Assembly (NCBI GenBank): GCA_964568795.1
Contig: CAZMRQ010000035.1
Coordinates: 1 to 15,104 of the forward strand
Source: CAZMRQ01 sp964568795
GTDB taxonomy: Bacteria; Pseudomonadota; Gammaproteobacteria; Comchoanobacterales; Comchoanobacteraceae
Length of the DNA: 15,104 nt
Reading direction: 5' to 3'
Made by a program: the position numbers and the translations under genes. Positions within the stretch are counted from its first letter, which is position 1, and every line of letters starts with the position of its first letter. Of this stretch, positions 7,518-15,104 are shown piece by piece. The notes under the pieces were generated by a model. The model saw only the letters and a program-made list of their open reading frames with translations, had not been told where the DNA came from and did not search any database.

Positions 7518-7781
7518 ATGGCAACAAGACAACTCTGTTGTACCGTCGCAAATGGCGATTTTCCAAAGGCACTAAGACAGCTCAGAAAAAAAGCTGGCAC
7601 AGCACGTACCTCTCGTGGCCGAAGTGCTCCGTTTCATACCACCGCAACAAGCAGAAAACGCAAAGAAACAGCTGCCGCTAAGAAACGAACCCATAAAAAT
7701 TTCATTAATCTGATTCGATCTGTTCAAGCTATGTCAAACCGTCCTGTCTCTGAAAAGGAACTCACTGAAATTTATAAGTAG
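7518..7781 (+). CDS. rpsU: Divergent 30S ribosomal protein bS21
   Basis: bS21 is a small basic protein of the 30S platform near the 3' end of 16S rRNA, involved in mRNA binding at initiation. The call rests on position (first gene before dnaG, as in the classic rpsU-dnaG-rpoD operon) and on a weak but collinear alignment: FPKALRQLRKKAG against FDVALRRFKRSCEKAG of E. coli, then TTATSRKRKETAAAKKR against PTTERKRAKASAVKR, with one inserted residue between. The protein is very basic and has 87 residues against 71 in E. coli, with about 18 extra at the C-terminus (SVQAMSNRPVSEKELTEIYK). AGGA at 7509-7512, 5 bases before ATG, supports the start. dnaG follows after 3 bases. It could instead be an unrelated basic protein that took the rpsU place; a second rpsU elsewhere would test this. 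Confidence 0.65.
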   Translation: MATRQLCCTVANGDFPKALRQLRKKAGTARTSRGRSAPFHTTATSRKRKETAAAKKRTHKNFINLIRSVQAMSNRPVSEKELTEIYK

Positions 7782-7784
7782 ATT

Positions 7785-9479
7785 ATGGGCAAGTATAGCC
7801 GTTCATCTATTCACAAAGTACTCGATAGTATTAATATAGTTGACTATATAAGCCAAATAGCTAAGCTTAAAAAAAAGGGAAAAGACCATCTTGGTCTATG
7901 TCCTTTTCATAGTGAAAAAACACCCTCTTTTACTGTAAGCGATACCAAACAATTCTTTTACTGCTTTGGCTGCCACACACATGGGAACCTCATCGACTTC
8001 GTCATAAAACACCAACAGCTGACTTTTCCAGAAGCCGTTAAATTTCTATCCGAAAAATATCAAATACCCTTAGAAGAACTCGACGCATATGATGAAAAAA
8101 AAGAAACTCAGAGAAAAACAATCAGTGCTCTCAACCAAAAAGCCCAACTTTTCTATATCCAACAATTGAAGAACTCTAACAGCGCGCTAGCCTACCTAAA
8201 GCAACGTGGCTTATCCTCTAGCTCGCTCAATGAGTTTGGTATTGGCTTTGCTCCTGACTCATGGCACGCACTGTATGAACACTGCCAACCAATTAGCAAA
8301 GAAAACCAGGAAACTTGTGGCTTATTTGCCCACAAAGGGGCGCGTGTTTATGATAGACTGAGAAACCGAATTGTTTATCCAATTCATGACTTAGCTGGTC
8401 GCTGCATAGGGTTCGGCGGCAGAGTCATTGATCCGGAAAATCAACCTAAATATCTTAACTCCCCTGACACACCCCTTTTTAATAAATCCAACGTCCTATA
8501 TGGATTATACGCATGTCTTAAAAGCAAACAATCTCAGGACCTTATTGTTGTTGAAGGATATATGGATGTCATTATGCTTCATCAGCATGGCATTAAATCA
8601 GCGGTTGCCTCACTAGGGACTGCATTTACTCTTGGCCACTTAAAGCTTTGTCAACGCTATGCTGAACTAAGCATCACTTTCTGCTTTGATGGCGATAATG
8701 CCGGTCAAAGAGCGATGCACTCTATTATTGATATTCTCCTGCCTCACATTAATGACAAACAAAAATTTAAGTTCTACATTCTCCCTCATAACCAAGATCC
8801 TGATTCACTGATACAACGCGATGGCACCGAATCATTCCAAAAACACCTCAAACAAGCACATACCTTAGATCAAGTTCTTGAACACCGTTGGCAGCAAGGT
8901 CTCGACATATCCGACCTGCAAGATCAAGCCAAATACCTCAAGAAAGCACAAACCGACTTAAAAAAATGCCCTGACTCTTTTTTTAAGAAACTAATGCTTG
9001 ATAGACTTGCACAGCAATACCCGATTCACCCCACAACCACAACGAAACCACCCTCTCCCTTGGAAAAACAGAAAAACCCTATGAATGGGTGGATTGAGTG
9101 CTTGTCTTGCTTGCTTCATCAACCTCAACTTATCCCTGAATTTCACCAAAAACTCGAGCCCATTCATAATGTCATGCCCGAAAACCTACAACAATGTCTG
9201 AAACACCTTGATTCCTTTGCAAAACATTTGACTATACCACAGTTGCTCGAAGACACCCGACAAGACACAACAATACACCAATGGATCAATAAAGCATTGT
9301 CCTATCAGGAACCAGCCCACCCAAATACTTATGTTGAAAACTATAGCCTTTTCCTCAAAAAAAAGGTATTGGAGAAAAAAATAGGAGAACTTCTTAACAA
9401 ATCTCAACGTACTAAAGCTGAGCAATATCAACTCTCTGAACTTATTAAATTAAAACATCACCTAACAAATATGAAATAA
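7785..9479 (+). CDS. dnaG: DNA primase DnaG
   Basis: DnaG makes RNA primers for the replication fork and is recruited by the DnaB helicase. The 564-residue protein is close to the E. coli length of 581. The N-terminal zinc-binding domain has C39 and H42 (CPFH) and C60 and C63 (CFGC). The catalytic core includes RNRIVYPIHD (193-202) and KYLNSPDTPLF (222-232). The Toprim acidic residues are E257 (VVEGYMDV) and the D302/D304 pair (FDGDNAG). The last 130 residues or so are helical and poorly conserved, as expected for the helicase-binding domain. The ATG comes 3 bases after the preceding stop without a clear Shine-Dalgarno, so translation is probably coupled to the upstream gene. Unlike the classic operon, rpoD does not follow directly. 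Confidence 0.97.
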   Translation: MGKYSRSSIHKVLDSINIVDYISQIAKLKKKGKDHLGLCPFHSEKTPSFTVSDTKQFFYCFGCHTHGNLIDFVIKHQQLTFPEAVKFLSEKYQIPLEELDAYDEKKETQRKTISALNQKAQLFYIQQLKNSNSALAYLKQRGLSSSSLNEFGIGFAPDSWHALYEHCQPISKENQETCGLFAHKGARVYDRLRNRIVYPIHDLAGRCIGFGGRVIDPENQPKYLNSPDTPLFNKSNVLYGLYACLKSKQSQDLIVVEGYMDVIMLHQHGIKSAVASLGTAFTLGHLKLCQRYAELSITFCFDGDNAGQRAMHSIIDILLPHINDKQKFKFYILPHNQDPDSLIQRDGTESFQKHLKQAHTLDQVLEHRWQQGLDISDLQDQAKYLKKAQTDLKKCPDSFFKKLMLDRLAQQYPIHPTTTTKPPSPLEKQKNPMNGWIECLSCLLHQPQLIPEFHQKLEPIHNVMPENLQQCLKHLDSFAKHLTIPQLLEDTRQDTTIHQWINKALSYQEPAHPNTYVENYSLFLKKKVLEKKIGELLNKSQRTKAEQYQLSELIKLKHHLTNMK

Positions 9480-9538
9480 AATACTTTTTTTTTCACAATC
9501 GACTATACTAGTATCATACAATAAAAGAGTTAAATATC

Positions 9539-10594
9539 ATGATACAAAGAAAACTATTTAAATTAATCAACCAACCAGACATTGACTTAATGCAAAGCAG
9601 CATACTCGAATGCATTCGATATCTCGATGAGTTCCTGGTTGGAACCAAAGACGTGCAGATGCGCGTAACGACGGACACAGGCAACAAACGCGTTTATGAG
9701 GTCGTCTCCGAAACTCAACAGGCATCTGTCCAGGAAACTAGCGCGATGGACTCCGAAACTCAACAGACATCCGCCCAGGACATTATCACCCTCCCTGGCT
9801 ATATTCTCTTTTTTCATCCTGACATTCGCCATGCACTTTTAGACTTCATATTGAATGAAAATGTACTAAAAATAACGAGTCTCATGGAAAATCTGAGTGA
9901 AAAACTCGAACAGATCACCCCCCCTTCTATCAAATCTGCTTTCAGTAAAAATAAACTCTATCATCCTCTTGAGGAGATTTGTATAAACACTTTTATGCAT
10001 GAACAGGATAGCCAAGATACTCCAACCTACGAATTCAAAACTTGCAAAGAGCTTATAGCTGACCTTAAAAAGTTAATGGAACCAAGCAAACAAACAAAGA
10101 AAGATGGTATTATTCAAGCTATTACACATATTGCTATGATACCAATGAGTATGACTCTTTCCTCTACTCGACTAACAATGCATACGCTCAAAGCAACTAT
10201 AAATATTGCCTGGATTGCAGCAAAAATGACTGGCGATTTATTCGGCGTGCTTTCTGTCGCCTATAGAAAACCAGTGCTAGCTATTATTAATAAAACACTG
10301 GATACTCAAAGTGACGCACATAAATTTATTACTCAGTTCTTAACGCGCAATGCCGATGAGGGTCCTGTAAAAAATGTCAAAGACATTATAGTGGGATTAC
10401 AGGACATAGCAGTGGAGGCAGCGCATCGGGGTATTAGTATTGCTGCTGATACCTTGGTATTGATATCCAATGTACTACTCCACCTGAGTGTTGCTTGTAA
10501 AAAAACCATCGATGTAACCGGGTTACTGCCTAAAGTGAATGTGCTAGTCAATAAACTGATCCCTAACGCTGATAATAGCCCAAAGCCATGCTAA
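9539..10594 (+). CDS. Hypothetical protein with internal 15-residue tandem duplication
   Basis: I do not recognise a family. The 351-residue protein has a polar N-terminal part, a 15-residue tandem duplication (57-71 and 72-86, each beginning SETQQ), then a mostly helical body. Two stretches are rich in hydrophobic residues (about 190-250 and 293-338) but broken by charges, so they may be amphipathic or membrane-associated helices rather than clear membrane spans. No signal peptide is evident. An AAGAG-like ribosome binding site lies about 10 bases before the ATG. It stands 59 bases after dnaG, on the same strand, and ends 8 bases from the end of the convergent next gene. The position between dnaG and rpoD and the lack of recognisable domains suggest a lineage-specific accessory gene. 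A host-directed effector is possible but nothing in the sequence proves it. Confidence 0.75.
   Translation: MIQRKLFKLINQPDIDLMQSSILECIRYLDEFLVGTKDVQMRVTTDTGNKRVYEVVSETQQASVQETSAMDSETQQTSAQDIITLPGYILFFHPDIRHALLDFILNENVLKITSLMENLSEKLEQITPPSIKSAFSKNKLYHPLEEICINTFMHEQDSQDTPTYEFKTCKELIADLKKLMEPSKQTKKDGIIQAITHIAMIPMSMTLSSTRLTMHTLKATINIAWIAAKMTGDLFGVLSVAYRKPVLAIINKTLDTQSDAHKFITQFLTRNADEGPVKNVKDIIVGLQDIAVEAAHRGISIAADTLVLISNVLLHLSVACKKTIDVTGLLPKVNVLVNKLIPNADNSPKPC
9706..9780 (+). repeat. Tandem duplication, 45-bp period
   Basis: Two 30-base segments starting CTCCGAAACTCAACAG (9706-9735) and CTCCGAAACTCAACAG with one changed base at position 17 (9751-9780) are identical at 27 of 30 positions and lie 45 bp apart, a multiple of three that keeps the frame. 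They encode SETQQASVQE and SETQQTSAQD. All visible differences are transitions, which suggests a fairly recent duplication inside the gene. Confidence 0.8.
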
Positions 10595-10602
10595 TAGATG
10601 AT

Positions 10603-11229
10603 TCAAACCTGATATCTTGCTCCATTTGTCAGAGTAAATGGGTCATTTCCATTGTTAATTAGTGCAGGAAACAACATCTGTGTGCCCTGCATAGATGGAG
10701 CGAACGGAAGTTTCTTTGAATTCAGAGCCCCCCCCATTCCTAAGTTGTAAAATTTATGAGTAACGTTTGTTATTGCACTCAAGTAAGTCCTTGGCACTTC
10801 AAGATTCTTTGTCTTCTGATAAAGGGACTCTGTTACGTTAATATGTTCTCTGTTCTGGAAAAATGCCAGAGCCATGACAGCTGGAATAGAAATAGTGGGA
10901 AAGACAATGTTAAATAAAGATAGAAAAACATAAAATTTTTGACTGATCTCATTTTGAGATTTGTTCCTATATATATCTTCAAAGAACTTAGTAATTGCAT
11001 TACCGTCGCTAACTTCAGAGCACCTAGTAATTACAGGAGCATGTAACAGATGACTTTTCGCTTGCTCAACGATGAATGGCATTATAGTGAAAGAGAACAT
11101 CACGGCTGCACTATACACAGTATATTGAGACGCAATCATTATTACTGCCATGGTTGCCCAATATAGAAAAGGTTCAGAGTTTAATTTTGCTAATTTTCTT
11201 ATCATTTTATTCTTATTTATTAATGACAT
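10603..11229 (-). CDS. Hypothetical membrane protein
   Basis: No family is recognised. From the ATG at 11229 the protein has 208 residues. It has a long hydrophobic segment at about 21-54 (one long or two short membrane helices around FLYWATMAVIMIASQY and AAVMFSFTIMPFIV), a soluble stretch, a second hydrophobic segment at about 98-123 (FYVFLSLFNIVFPTISIPAVMALAFF in part), and a polar C-terminal half rich in Gly, Asn and Thr. The start is uncertain: a TTG at 11259 would add 10 residues and another ATG lies at 11205; none has a convincing Shine-Dalgarno. It is read against the neighbouring plus-strand genes and so breaks the dnaG-rpoD transcript arrangement. A role cannot be stated. Confidence 0.65.
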   Translation of the reverse strand: MSLINKNKMIRKLAKLNSEPFLYWATMAVIMIASQYTVYSAAVMFSFTIMPFIVEQAKSHLLHAPVITRCSEVSDGNAITKFFEDIYRNKSQNEISQKFYVFLSLFNIVFPTISIPAVMALAFFQNREHINVTESLYQKTKNLEVPRTYLSAITNVTHKFYNLGMGGALNSKKLPFAPSMQGTQMLFPALINNGNDPFTLTNGARYQV

Positions 11230-11394
11230 GACCGTACTAAGAAATTCGACAGATGCCAAGAAATAATCAAATAAAAACCTTTAATAACATGTAGAAATAT
11301 GTTTTTAATAGAATTAATTGGTATCTTGATGAGTTGACTGGAAAAAACTAAGCAAGGAAAGCTAGTTTTGGCTATATAGAAAAAAAATACCCCA

Positions 11395-11424
11395 TTGTCA
11401 TTGAGAAATACGATTATTTATCAT
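11395..11424 (+). promoter_or_regulatory. Possible promoter for the Sel1-like gene and rpoD
   Basis: TTGTCA (11395-11400) and TATCAT (11419-11424) are separated by 18 bases, each one mismatch from consensus. The site lies in the 256-base divergent gap between the minus-strand membrane gene and the Sel1-like gene, with a start near 11431. It could serve both the small gene and rpoD, since no clear terminator lies between them. Confidence 0.4.
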
Positions 11425-11485
11425 TGTTCTGGTACATTTCATCTTACTTGTGTGCTAGATTCCTCTGGATTTTGAAGAACATAAT

Positions 11486-11788
11486 ATGAATAACGATATC
11501 TATATCCACAGTATCGCGCATGCTGAATTATTGGCCTTTGCGCATGCATTGTGTGCTCACAAAAATCAGCCAATGATGTCTTTGCGACTTGCCAAAATGT
11601 ATGAAAAAGGAGCACCGTTTTTCTCAGAGCCTAATTGGGAAAAAGCTCTCTACTATCACCAACAGGCTATCTTGGGGGAGGCATATGAAAGTGACTACCA
11701 CCTAGCACGATGGTATTGTGTAGGTTTAGGGCCTTATCCAAAAAACCCCAATAATTTCTTACCTCCCCAAGGGGAGGCCAGCAAATAG
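11486..11788 (+). CDS. Small Sel1-like repeat protein
   Basis: The 100-residue protein carries about one and a half Sel1-like repeats: MSLRLAKMYEKGAPFF...NWEKALYYHQQAI (31-62) has the A/L-x-x-LA-x-MY-x-x-G pattern and the following A-x-x-x-x-x-x-A helix, and YHLARWYCVGLG (71-82) begins a second unit. Sel1-like repeats are helix-turn-helix units that bind other proteins. There is no signal peptide. Full Sel1 proteins usually have several repeats, so this may be a remnant or a compact adaptor. The ribosome binding site is weak (GAAG, 8 bases before ATG). It precedes rpoD by 97 bases on the same strand. The function is unknown. Confidence 0.65.
   Translation: MNNDIYIHSIAHAELLAFAHALCAHKNQPMMSLRLAKMYEKGAPFFSEPNWEKALYYHQQAILGEAYESDYHLARWYCVGLGPYPKNPNNFLPPQGEASK
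11762..11777 (+). repeat. GC-rich perfect palindrome at the 3' end of the Sel1-like gene
   Basis: CCTCCCCAAGGGGAGG is a perfect 16-base inverted repeat, strikingly GC-rich for this AT-rich region, placed 8 bases before the stop codon. In RNA it could form a hairpin of 5-6 bp. It is not followed by a T-run, so it is not a classical terminator. The right arm GGGGAGG resembles a Shine-Dalgarno sequence sequestered by its left arm, but no start codon follows at a suitable distance. Confidence 0.7.
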
Positions 11789-11885
11789 TGCCAATTGCTT
11801 TACCTATCAATTTCATGCAACTTGTACTAGCTTTTTTTGTAATTATTTGCTTTAATTCACTATTGAATATATTAAAGAAAGATTT

Positions 11886-13712
11886 ATGAGTATTGGATTT
11901 GATCCTGACATACAATTGAAAGAACTTATCGAAGTAGGACGAGAGCAAGGATGTATAACTGTCTCTCAACTCAACGATTATCTCCAAGATATGATAGATG
12001 AGAGCTCCCTCGACAGCATTATTGATATGCTACACGAACGTGGCATCCCTGTCACTGAGAGCTTATCCTCCACAGGTGGACTTGACATTAAAACTAAAGG
12101 TCGAGTTAACACTGATGATAATGATATTTCTGAAATGTCTGATGCAATCAATGATGGCAATCGTGACCCTGTACGTATCTACATGAAAGAAATGGGTATG
12201 CGTGACTTGCTCTCTCGTCGAGGCGAAATAGAGATAGCAAAACGCATAGAAGAAGGAACACTCATCACCATGAGAGCCTTAGCTCGCTCCCCCACAGTCC
12301 TTGATGGCATTCTCAGAGATTATGATAAAATCATCAACAATGAAGGATCTGTCAGTGATTTAATCCCTGGCTTTCTAGATGAAGAAGCCCCTCTCGAAAT
12401 GACCAGCCAAGTAAATTATGCGTCCAAAGTCACTAATAAACTTAGCAACAACGATGATGATCTCCCTGCCAGTGAAGATGAAGACATATTCAACACTGGT
12501 CCAGACCTTGAAAGGCTGACAGATATCATGGAAAACATACGTCAGTTAAACAATGCATACAAAGTATGTCTTGCTACCGACAAATCATGCAACAAAATTA
12601 TCAAAAAGCTCCAAGAAGACTTTTGTCAACTCAAAATCAGTTACAGATATGTTCGTAAGTACTTAAAGACAATCGATGATGAAATTGAAAATATCAAAGA
12701 ATGCGACAAACAGTTTATTGACATCCTCATTAACACCTGCCGAATACCACGCAGAGAGTTTAAACAAGCATACGTCGATCACGAGATTGAAACTTCTTGG
12801 CTGAAAGATCTTGCTAAAAAGCATGAGTGTCTCGAAAAAAATTATGAGCACTACAAGCCAGTCTTTGCTAGGATAATTCGTAAGTTGCGCGAAGTTTCAT
12901 CAAAACTTCTACTTCCTATTAAAGATATTAAAGATATTAATAGGGAAATTTCAATCGGTGAAGCAAAAACAAAAAAAGCAAAAGCTGATATGATTGAAGC
13001 CAATTTACGTCTCGTTATATCTCTATCAAAAAAGTACACTAATCGTGGACTGCAGTTCCTTGACCTCATTCAAGAAGGCAATATAGGCCTGATGAAAGCA
13101 GTGGATAAATTTGAGTACCGACGTGGCTTTAAATTCTCAACCTATGCCACTTGGTGGATCAGACAAGCTATCACCCGATCAATTGCTGATCAAGCTCGTA
13201 CGATACGTATTCCTGTACATATGATCGAAACAATGAATAAAATGAATCGATTGTCCAGACAGATCCTTCAGCAAACTGGGCATGAACCATCTCTTGAACA
13301 ACTCAGCAAAATGATGGATATGCCAGCTGATAGAATACGCAAAGTCATGAAAATCACCGAACCTGTCTCTACTGAAAGTCCTGTTGGTGATGGTGATGAT
13401 GGATCTAATATTGGTGAATTCATCCAAGACACTACAACAAAAGCGCCTATTGAGCTTGCTGAAAGTGAAGGGCTTTCTGAAGCAATAGAGGAAGTATTGG
13501 AAAGCCTCACGCCTAGAGAAGCAAAAGTATTAATGATGCGCTTTGGCATACGCATGAATACAGATCATACACTAGAAGAGGTAGGCAAACAATTCACAGT
13601 GACCCGAGAAAGAATTCGACAAATCGAAGCGAAAGCCCTGAGAAAATTACGCCACCCCTCCCGTATCGAGAAACTCATGAGTTTTTTAGACAATGCACAT
13701 GATGATGAATAG
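11886..13712 (+). CDS. rpoD: Primary sigma factor RpoD (sigma-70)
   Basis: RpoD directs RNA polymerase to housekeeping promoters. The 608-residue protein matches the E. coli size (613). Region 1.1 spans about 1-80, region 1.2 starts at DPVRIYMKEMG (94-104), and a gammaproteobacterial non-conserved insert covers about 130-370. Region 2 (about 372-450) includes GLQFLDLIQEGNIGLMKAV and the -10 recognition helix YATWWIRQAITRSI. Region 3 follows, and region 4 (about 535-600) ends with the -35 helix-turn-helix TLEEVGKQFTVTRERIRQIE and KALRKLRHPSR. The start ATG follows a purine-rich AAAGAAAG. The DNA-binding parts are near identical to E. coli, so the -10 and -35 hexamers used for promoter calls in this window should hold. 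rseP begins 2 bases after the stop. Confidence 0.98.
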   Translation: MSIGFDPDIQLKELIEVGREQGCITVSQLNDYLQDMIDESSLDSIIDMLHERGIPVTESLSSTGGLDIKTKGRVNTDDNDISEMSDAINDGNRDPVRIYMKEMGMRDLLSRRGEIEIAKRIEEGTLITMRALARSPTVLDGILRDYDKIINNEGSVSDLIPGFLDEEAPLEMTSQVNYASKVTNKLSNNDDDLPASEDEDIFNTGPDLERLTDIMENIRQLNNAYKVCLATDKSCNKIIKKLQEDFCQLKISYRYVRKYLKTIDDEIENIKECDKQFIDILINTCRIPRREFKQAYVDHEIETSWLKDLAKKHECLEKNYEHYKPVFARIIRKLREVSSKLLLPIKDIKDINREISIGEAKTKKAKADMIEANLRLVISLSKKYTNRGLQFLDLIQEGNIGLMKAVDKFEYRRGFKFSTYATWWIRQAITRSIADQARTIRIPVHMIETMNKMNRLSRQILQQTGHEPSLEQLSKMMDMPADRIRKVMKITEPVSTESPVGDGDDGSNIGEFIQDTTTKAPIELAESEGLSEAIEEVLESLTPREAKVLMMRFGIRMNTDHTLEEVGKQFTVTRERIRQIEAKALRKLRHPSRIEKLMSFLDNAHDDE

Positions 13713-13714
13713 CT

Positions 13715-14986
13715 ATGATATGGCAGATCGTTTTAATTGTGATGCTTCTTCAAATAACGATTCTACTGCATGAGTGTGCTCATGCCGTTTTTGCTGCTTT
13801 TTTCAAAATTAAAATCAAAACTCTTCGAATAGGTTTTGGCCGAGTTATTTGGGGAAAAAAATTAGCAGGAACAAACATTGAATGTGCTTTGCTGCCTCTA
13901 GGGGGTTATGCACAACTTGATGAGCAGCAGCTTGCTCAATCATCTTTGTGGCAAAGACAAATCATTTGGCTTGCTGGGCCAATGAGCCACCTTCTTATTG
14001 CCTGGGCATTGATTGTACTTGCATACCTCCACCAAATCCCATCTCAACCTGTCGTTATTGAAGCACATACTCCTACTGAGTTCATCCAGAAAATTCCCCC
14101 TTTACACCAAAAAATCAACTCTGTTGAGAGCATACCTATCCATAGCTGGGGTAACTTTATCCAAGCAATAGTCATCTATCATGGCAAAATCATCACAGCA
14201 AAGACATCACACGACTCTCTCACGATCGATCTTCGTCATTGGCGTTTGCAACGTGAAACACCTGATATTCTAAAAAACCTCGGAATCACGCCATACCTTA
14301 AACCCTATACAATTTATATTAATGCACCCCCGCTATTCCCCACAGGTAGCATTCTAACGCATATCAATGGCCTGAAGATCAGACATGGACATGACCTAGT
14401 CACTGCACTCCAAGGACAGATAGGACAAAAAGCCCTCATCCAAGCCAAGCATAACACTGACGAAATAGTCCACTCAATCCCGGTCAACTACAGATTCGGT
14501 ACAGCTTGGGTAGCTGAACCATACCTTGCATTGCAACTCGCTAGCACTGCACCAGAGACGCAATGGCACCCCAAGCATTTTAGCATCTCCGGCACGTTCA
14601 CTGCATGGATGAACTTGTTCAGGTTTCAACTAAGTCTCCTCAAAGGCATTGTTTCCGGATCAATCAATTGGCAGATCCTTACTGGGCCTGTTGGTTTCTT
14701 GTCTCAGATGATCAAGCTTGTGAGTCATGGTCAACTCGCGCATATTTTGCTTGGCTTAGCCTCACTTAATTTTTGGCTTTTCTTTCTTAACCTGCTCCCC
14801 ATTCCACCATTAGACGGTGGCAGATTTATGCTTGAATTCTTCAAACCCTCCAAGCGACTTATTCAACTCTTCAACCGCCTTGGCATTATTACGATTGCAA
14901 CATTCATTGCCATCATCAGTATCAATGAAGGGGTTTTTGTTCTGGAGCAATGGCATACAGCTGAACTGATGATGGCGCAGCAATAA
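13715..14986 (+). CDS. rseP: Site-2 protease RseP (M50 family)
   Basis: RseP is an inner-membrane zinc protease that cuts transmembrane segments, including the anti-sigma factor RseA in E. coli. The first membrane helix holds the zinc motif HECAH (19-23). The third ligand is D367 in NLLPIPPLDGG near the C-terminus. Other family marks are RIGFGRVIWG (38-47), LPLGGYAQLDE (60-70), DLRHW (172-176, as LDLRHW in E. coli) and GPVG (324-327). Two PDZ-like domains lie between about 110 and 262; the second is shortened at its ligand-binding loop relative to E. coli. It has 423 residues against 450. The ATG is 2 bases after the rpoD stop, so it is probably translated from the rpoD mRNA. The usual neighbours (dxr, cdsA, bamA) are absent. 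Confidence 0.93.
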   Translation: MIWQIVLIVMLLQITILLHECAHAVFAAFFKIKIKTLRIGFGRVIWGKKLAGTNIECALLPLGGYAQLDEQQLAQSSLWQRQIIWLAGPMSHLLIAWALIVLAYLHQIPSQPVVIEAHTPTEFIQKIPPLHQKINSVESIPIHSWGNFIQAIVIYHGKIITAKTSHDSLTIDLRHWRLQRETPDILKNLGITPYLKPYTIYINAPPLFPTGSILTHINGLKIRHGHDLVTALQGQIGQKALIQAKHNTDEIVHSIPVNYRFGTAWVAEPYLALQLASTAPETQWHPKHFSISGTFTAWMNLFRFQLSLLKGIVSGSINWQILTGPVGFLSQMIKLVSHGQLAHILLGLASLNFWLFFLNLLPIPPLDGGRFMLEFFKPSKRLIQLFNRLGIITIATFIAIISINEGVFVLEQWHTAELMMAQQ

Positions 14987-14989
14987 AGC

Positions 14990-15018
14990 TTGTTTTTTAA
15001 CGTGTAATAGATTATATT
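14990..15018 (+). promoter_or_regulatory. tRNA-Leu promoter
   Basis: TTGTTT (14990-14995) and TATATT (15013-15018) are separated by 17 bases. The predicted start near 15025 falls just before the tRNA 5' end at 15028, which fits a stand-alone tRNA transcript. The region begins right after the rseP stop, with no clear terminator between. Confidence 0.6.
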
Positions 15019-15027
15019 TGGGCAAAT

Positions 15028-15104
15028 GCCGGGGTGGCGAAATTGGTAGACGCGCTAGATTCAAAATCTGGTGGTGGAAACACCGTGTCGGTTCGAGTCC
15101 GACC
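15028..15104 (+). tRNA. tRNA-Leu(CAA), cut by the window edge
   Basis: The sequence starts with acceptor strand GCCGGGG, then a D-arm (GGCGAAATTGGTAGACGC), an anticodon arm with loop TTCAAAA giving anticodon CAA, a long type-II variable arm (GGTGGTGGAAACACCGT) and a T-arm with GTTCGAGTCC. The long variable arm and anticodon identify leucine decoding UUG. It resembles E. coli leuX. The last 6 bases of the 3' acceptor strand, the discriminator and any CCA lie beyond the window. Confidence 0.95.

Noticed and set aside
9480..9500. Terminator after dnaG
   Set aside because: There is a run of T but no stem-loop before it, so an intrinsic terminator is not supported.
15028..15104. tRNA-Leu as an integration site for a mobile element
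   Set aside because: leuX-type genes are common integration sites, but the window ends inside the tRNA, and no integrase or attachment repeat is visible.
1..15104. CRISPR array, insertion sequence or phage genes
   Set aside because: No regularly spaced repeats, transposase, integrase or phage-like genes are present on either strand.

Overview
The window is a compact stretch of housekeeping DNA from a low-GC gammaproteobacterium. RpoD, NrdA and NrdB, Hfq, MiaA, DnaG and RseP all read as gammaproteobacterial proteins, and NrdA/NrdB resemble the Pseudomonas type with two ATP-cones. The AT-rich composition, the Sel1-like protein and the membrane-rich orphan genes beside core genes suggest a host-associated lineage such as the Legionellales. 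That placement is an inference and was not tested by any search.

Layout. Bases 1-329 hold no gene, only a possible plus-strand hairpin terminator. From about 7250 down to 330 the minus strand carries nrdA, nrdB, miaA, hfq and hflX. nrdA and nrdB are 13 bases apart, miaA overlaps the end of nrdB by 14 bases, hfq follows after a 262-base gap, and hflX starts 3 bases after the hfq stop in the same frame. A divergent intergenic region (7254-7517) holds a strong nrdA promoter overlapped by a probable NrdR box pair, and a strong promoter for the plus-strand genes.

On the plus strand lies the macromolecular-synthesis cluster: a divergent rpsU (bS21), dnaG and rpoD. Between dnaG and rpoD sit three extra genes: an orphan with a small tandem duplication, a minus-strand membrane orphan, and a 100-residue Sel1-like protein. 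rpoD is followed 2 bases later by the site-2 protease gene rseP. A tRNA-Leu(CAA) with its own promoter is cut by the right edge.

Functionally, the left half links dNTP synthesis (NrdAB) with tRNA modification and RNA control (MiaA, Hfq, HflX). The right half links initiation of translation, replication and transcription (bS21, primase, sigma-70) with envelope-stress proteolysis (RseP). I did not find a clear new multi-gene system. The most unusual items are an N-terminal extension of NrdA with a faint U-box-like pattern, the interrupted rpsU-dnaG-rpoD operon, the diverged bS21, and HflX lacking its usual C-terminal domain.
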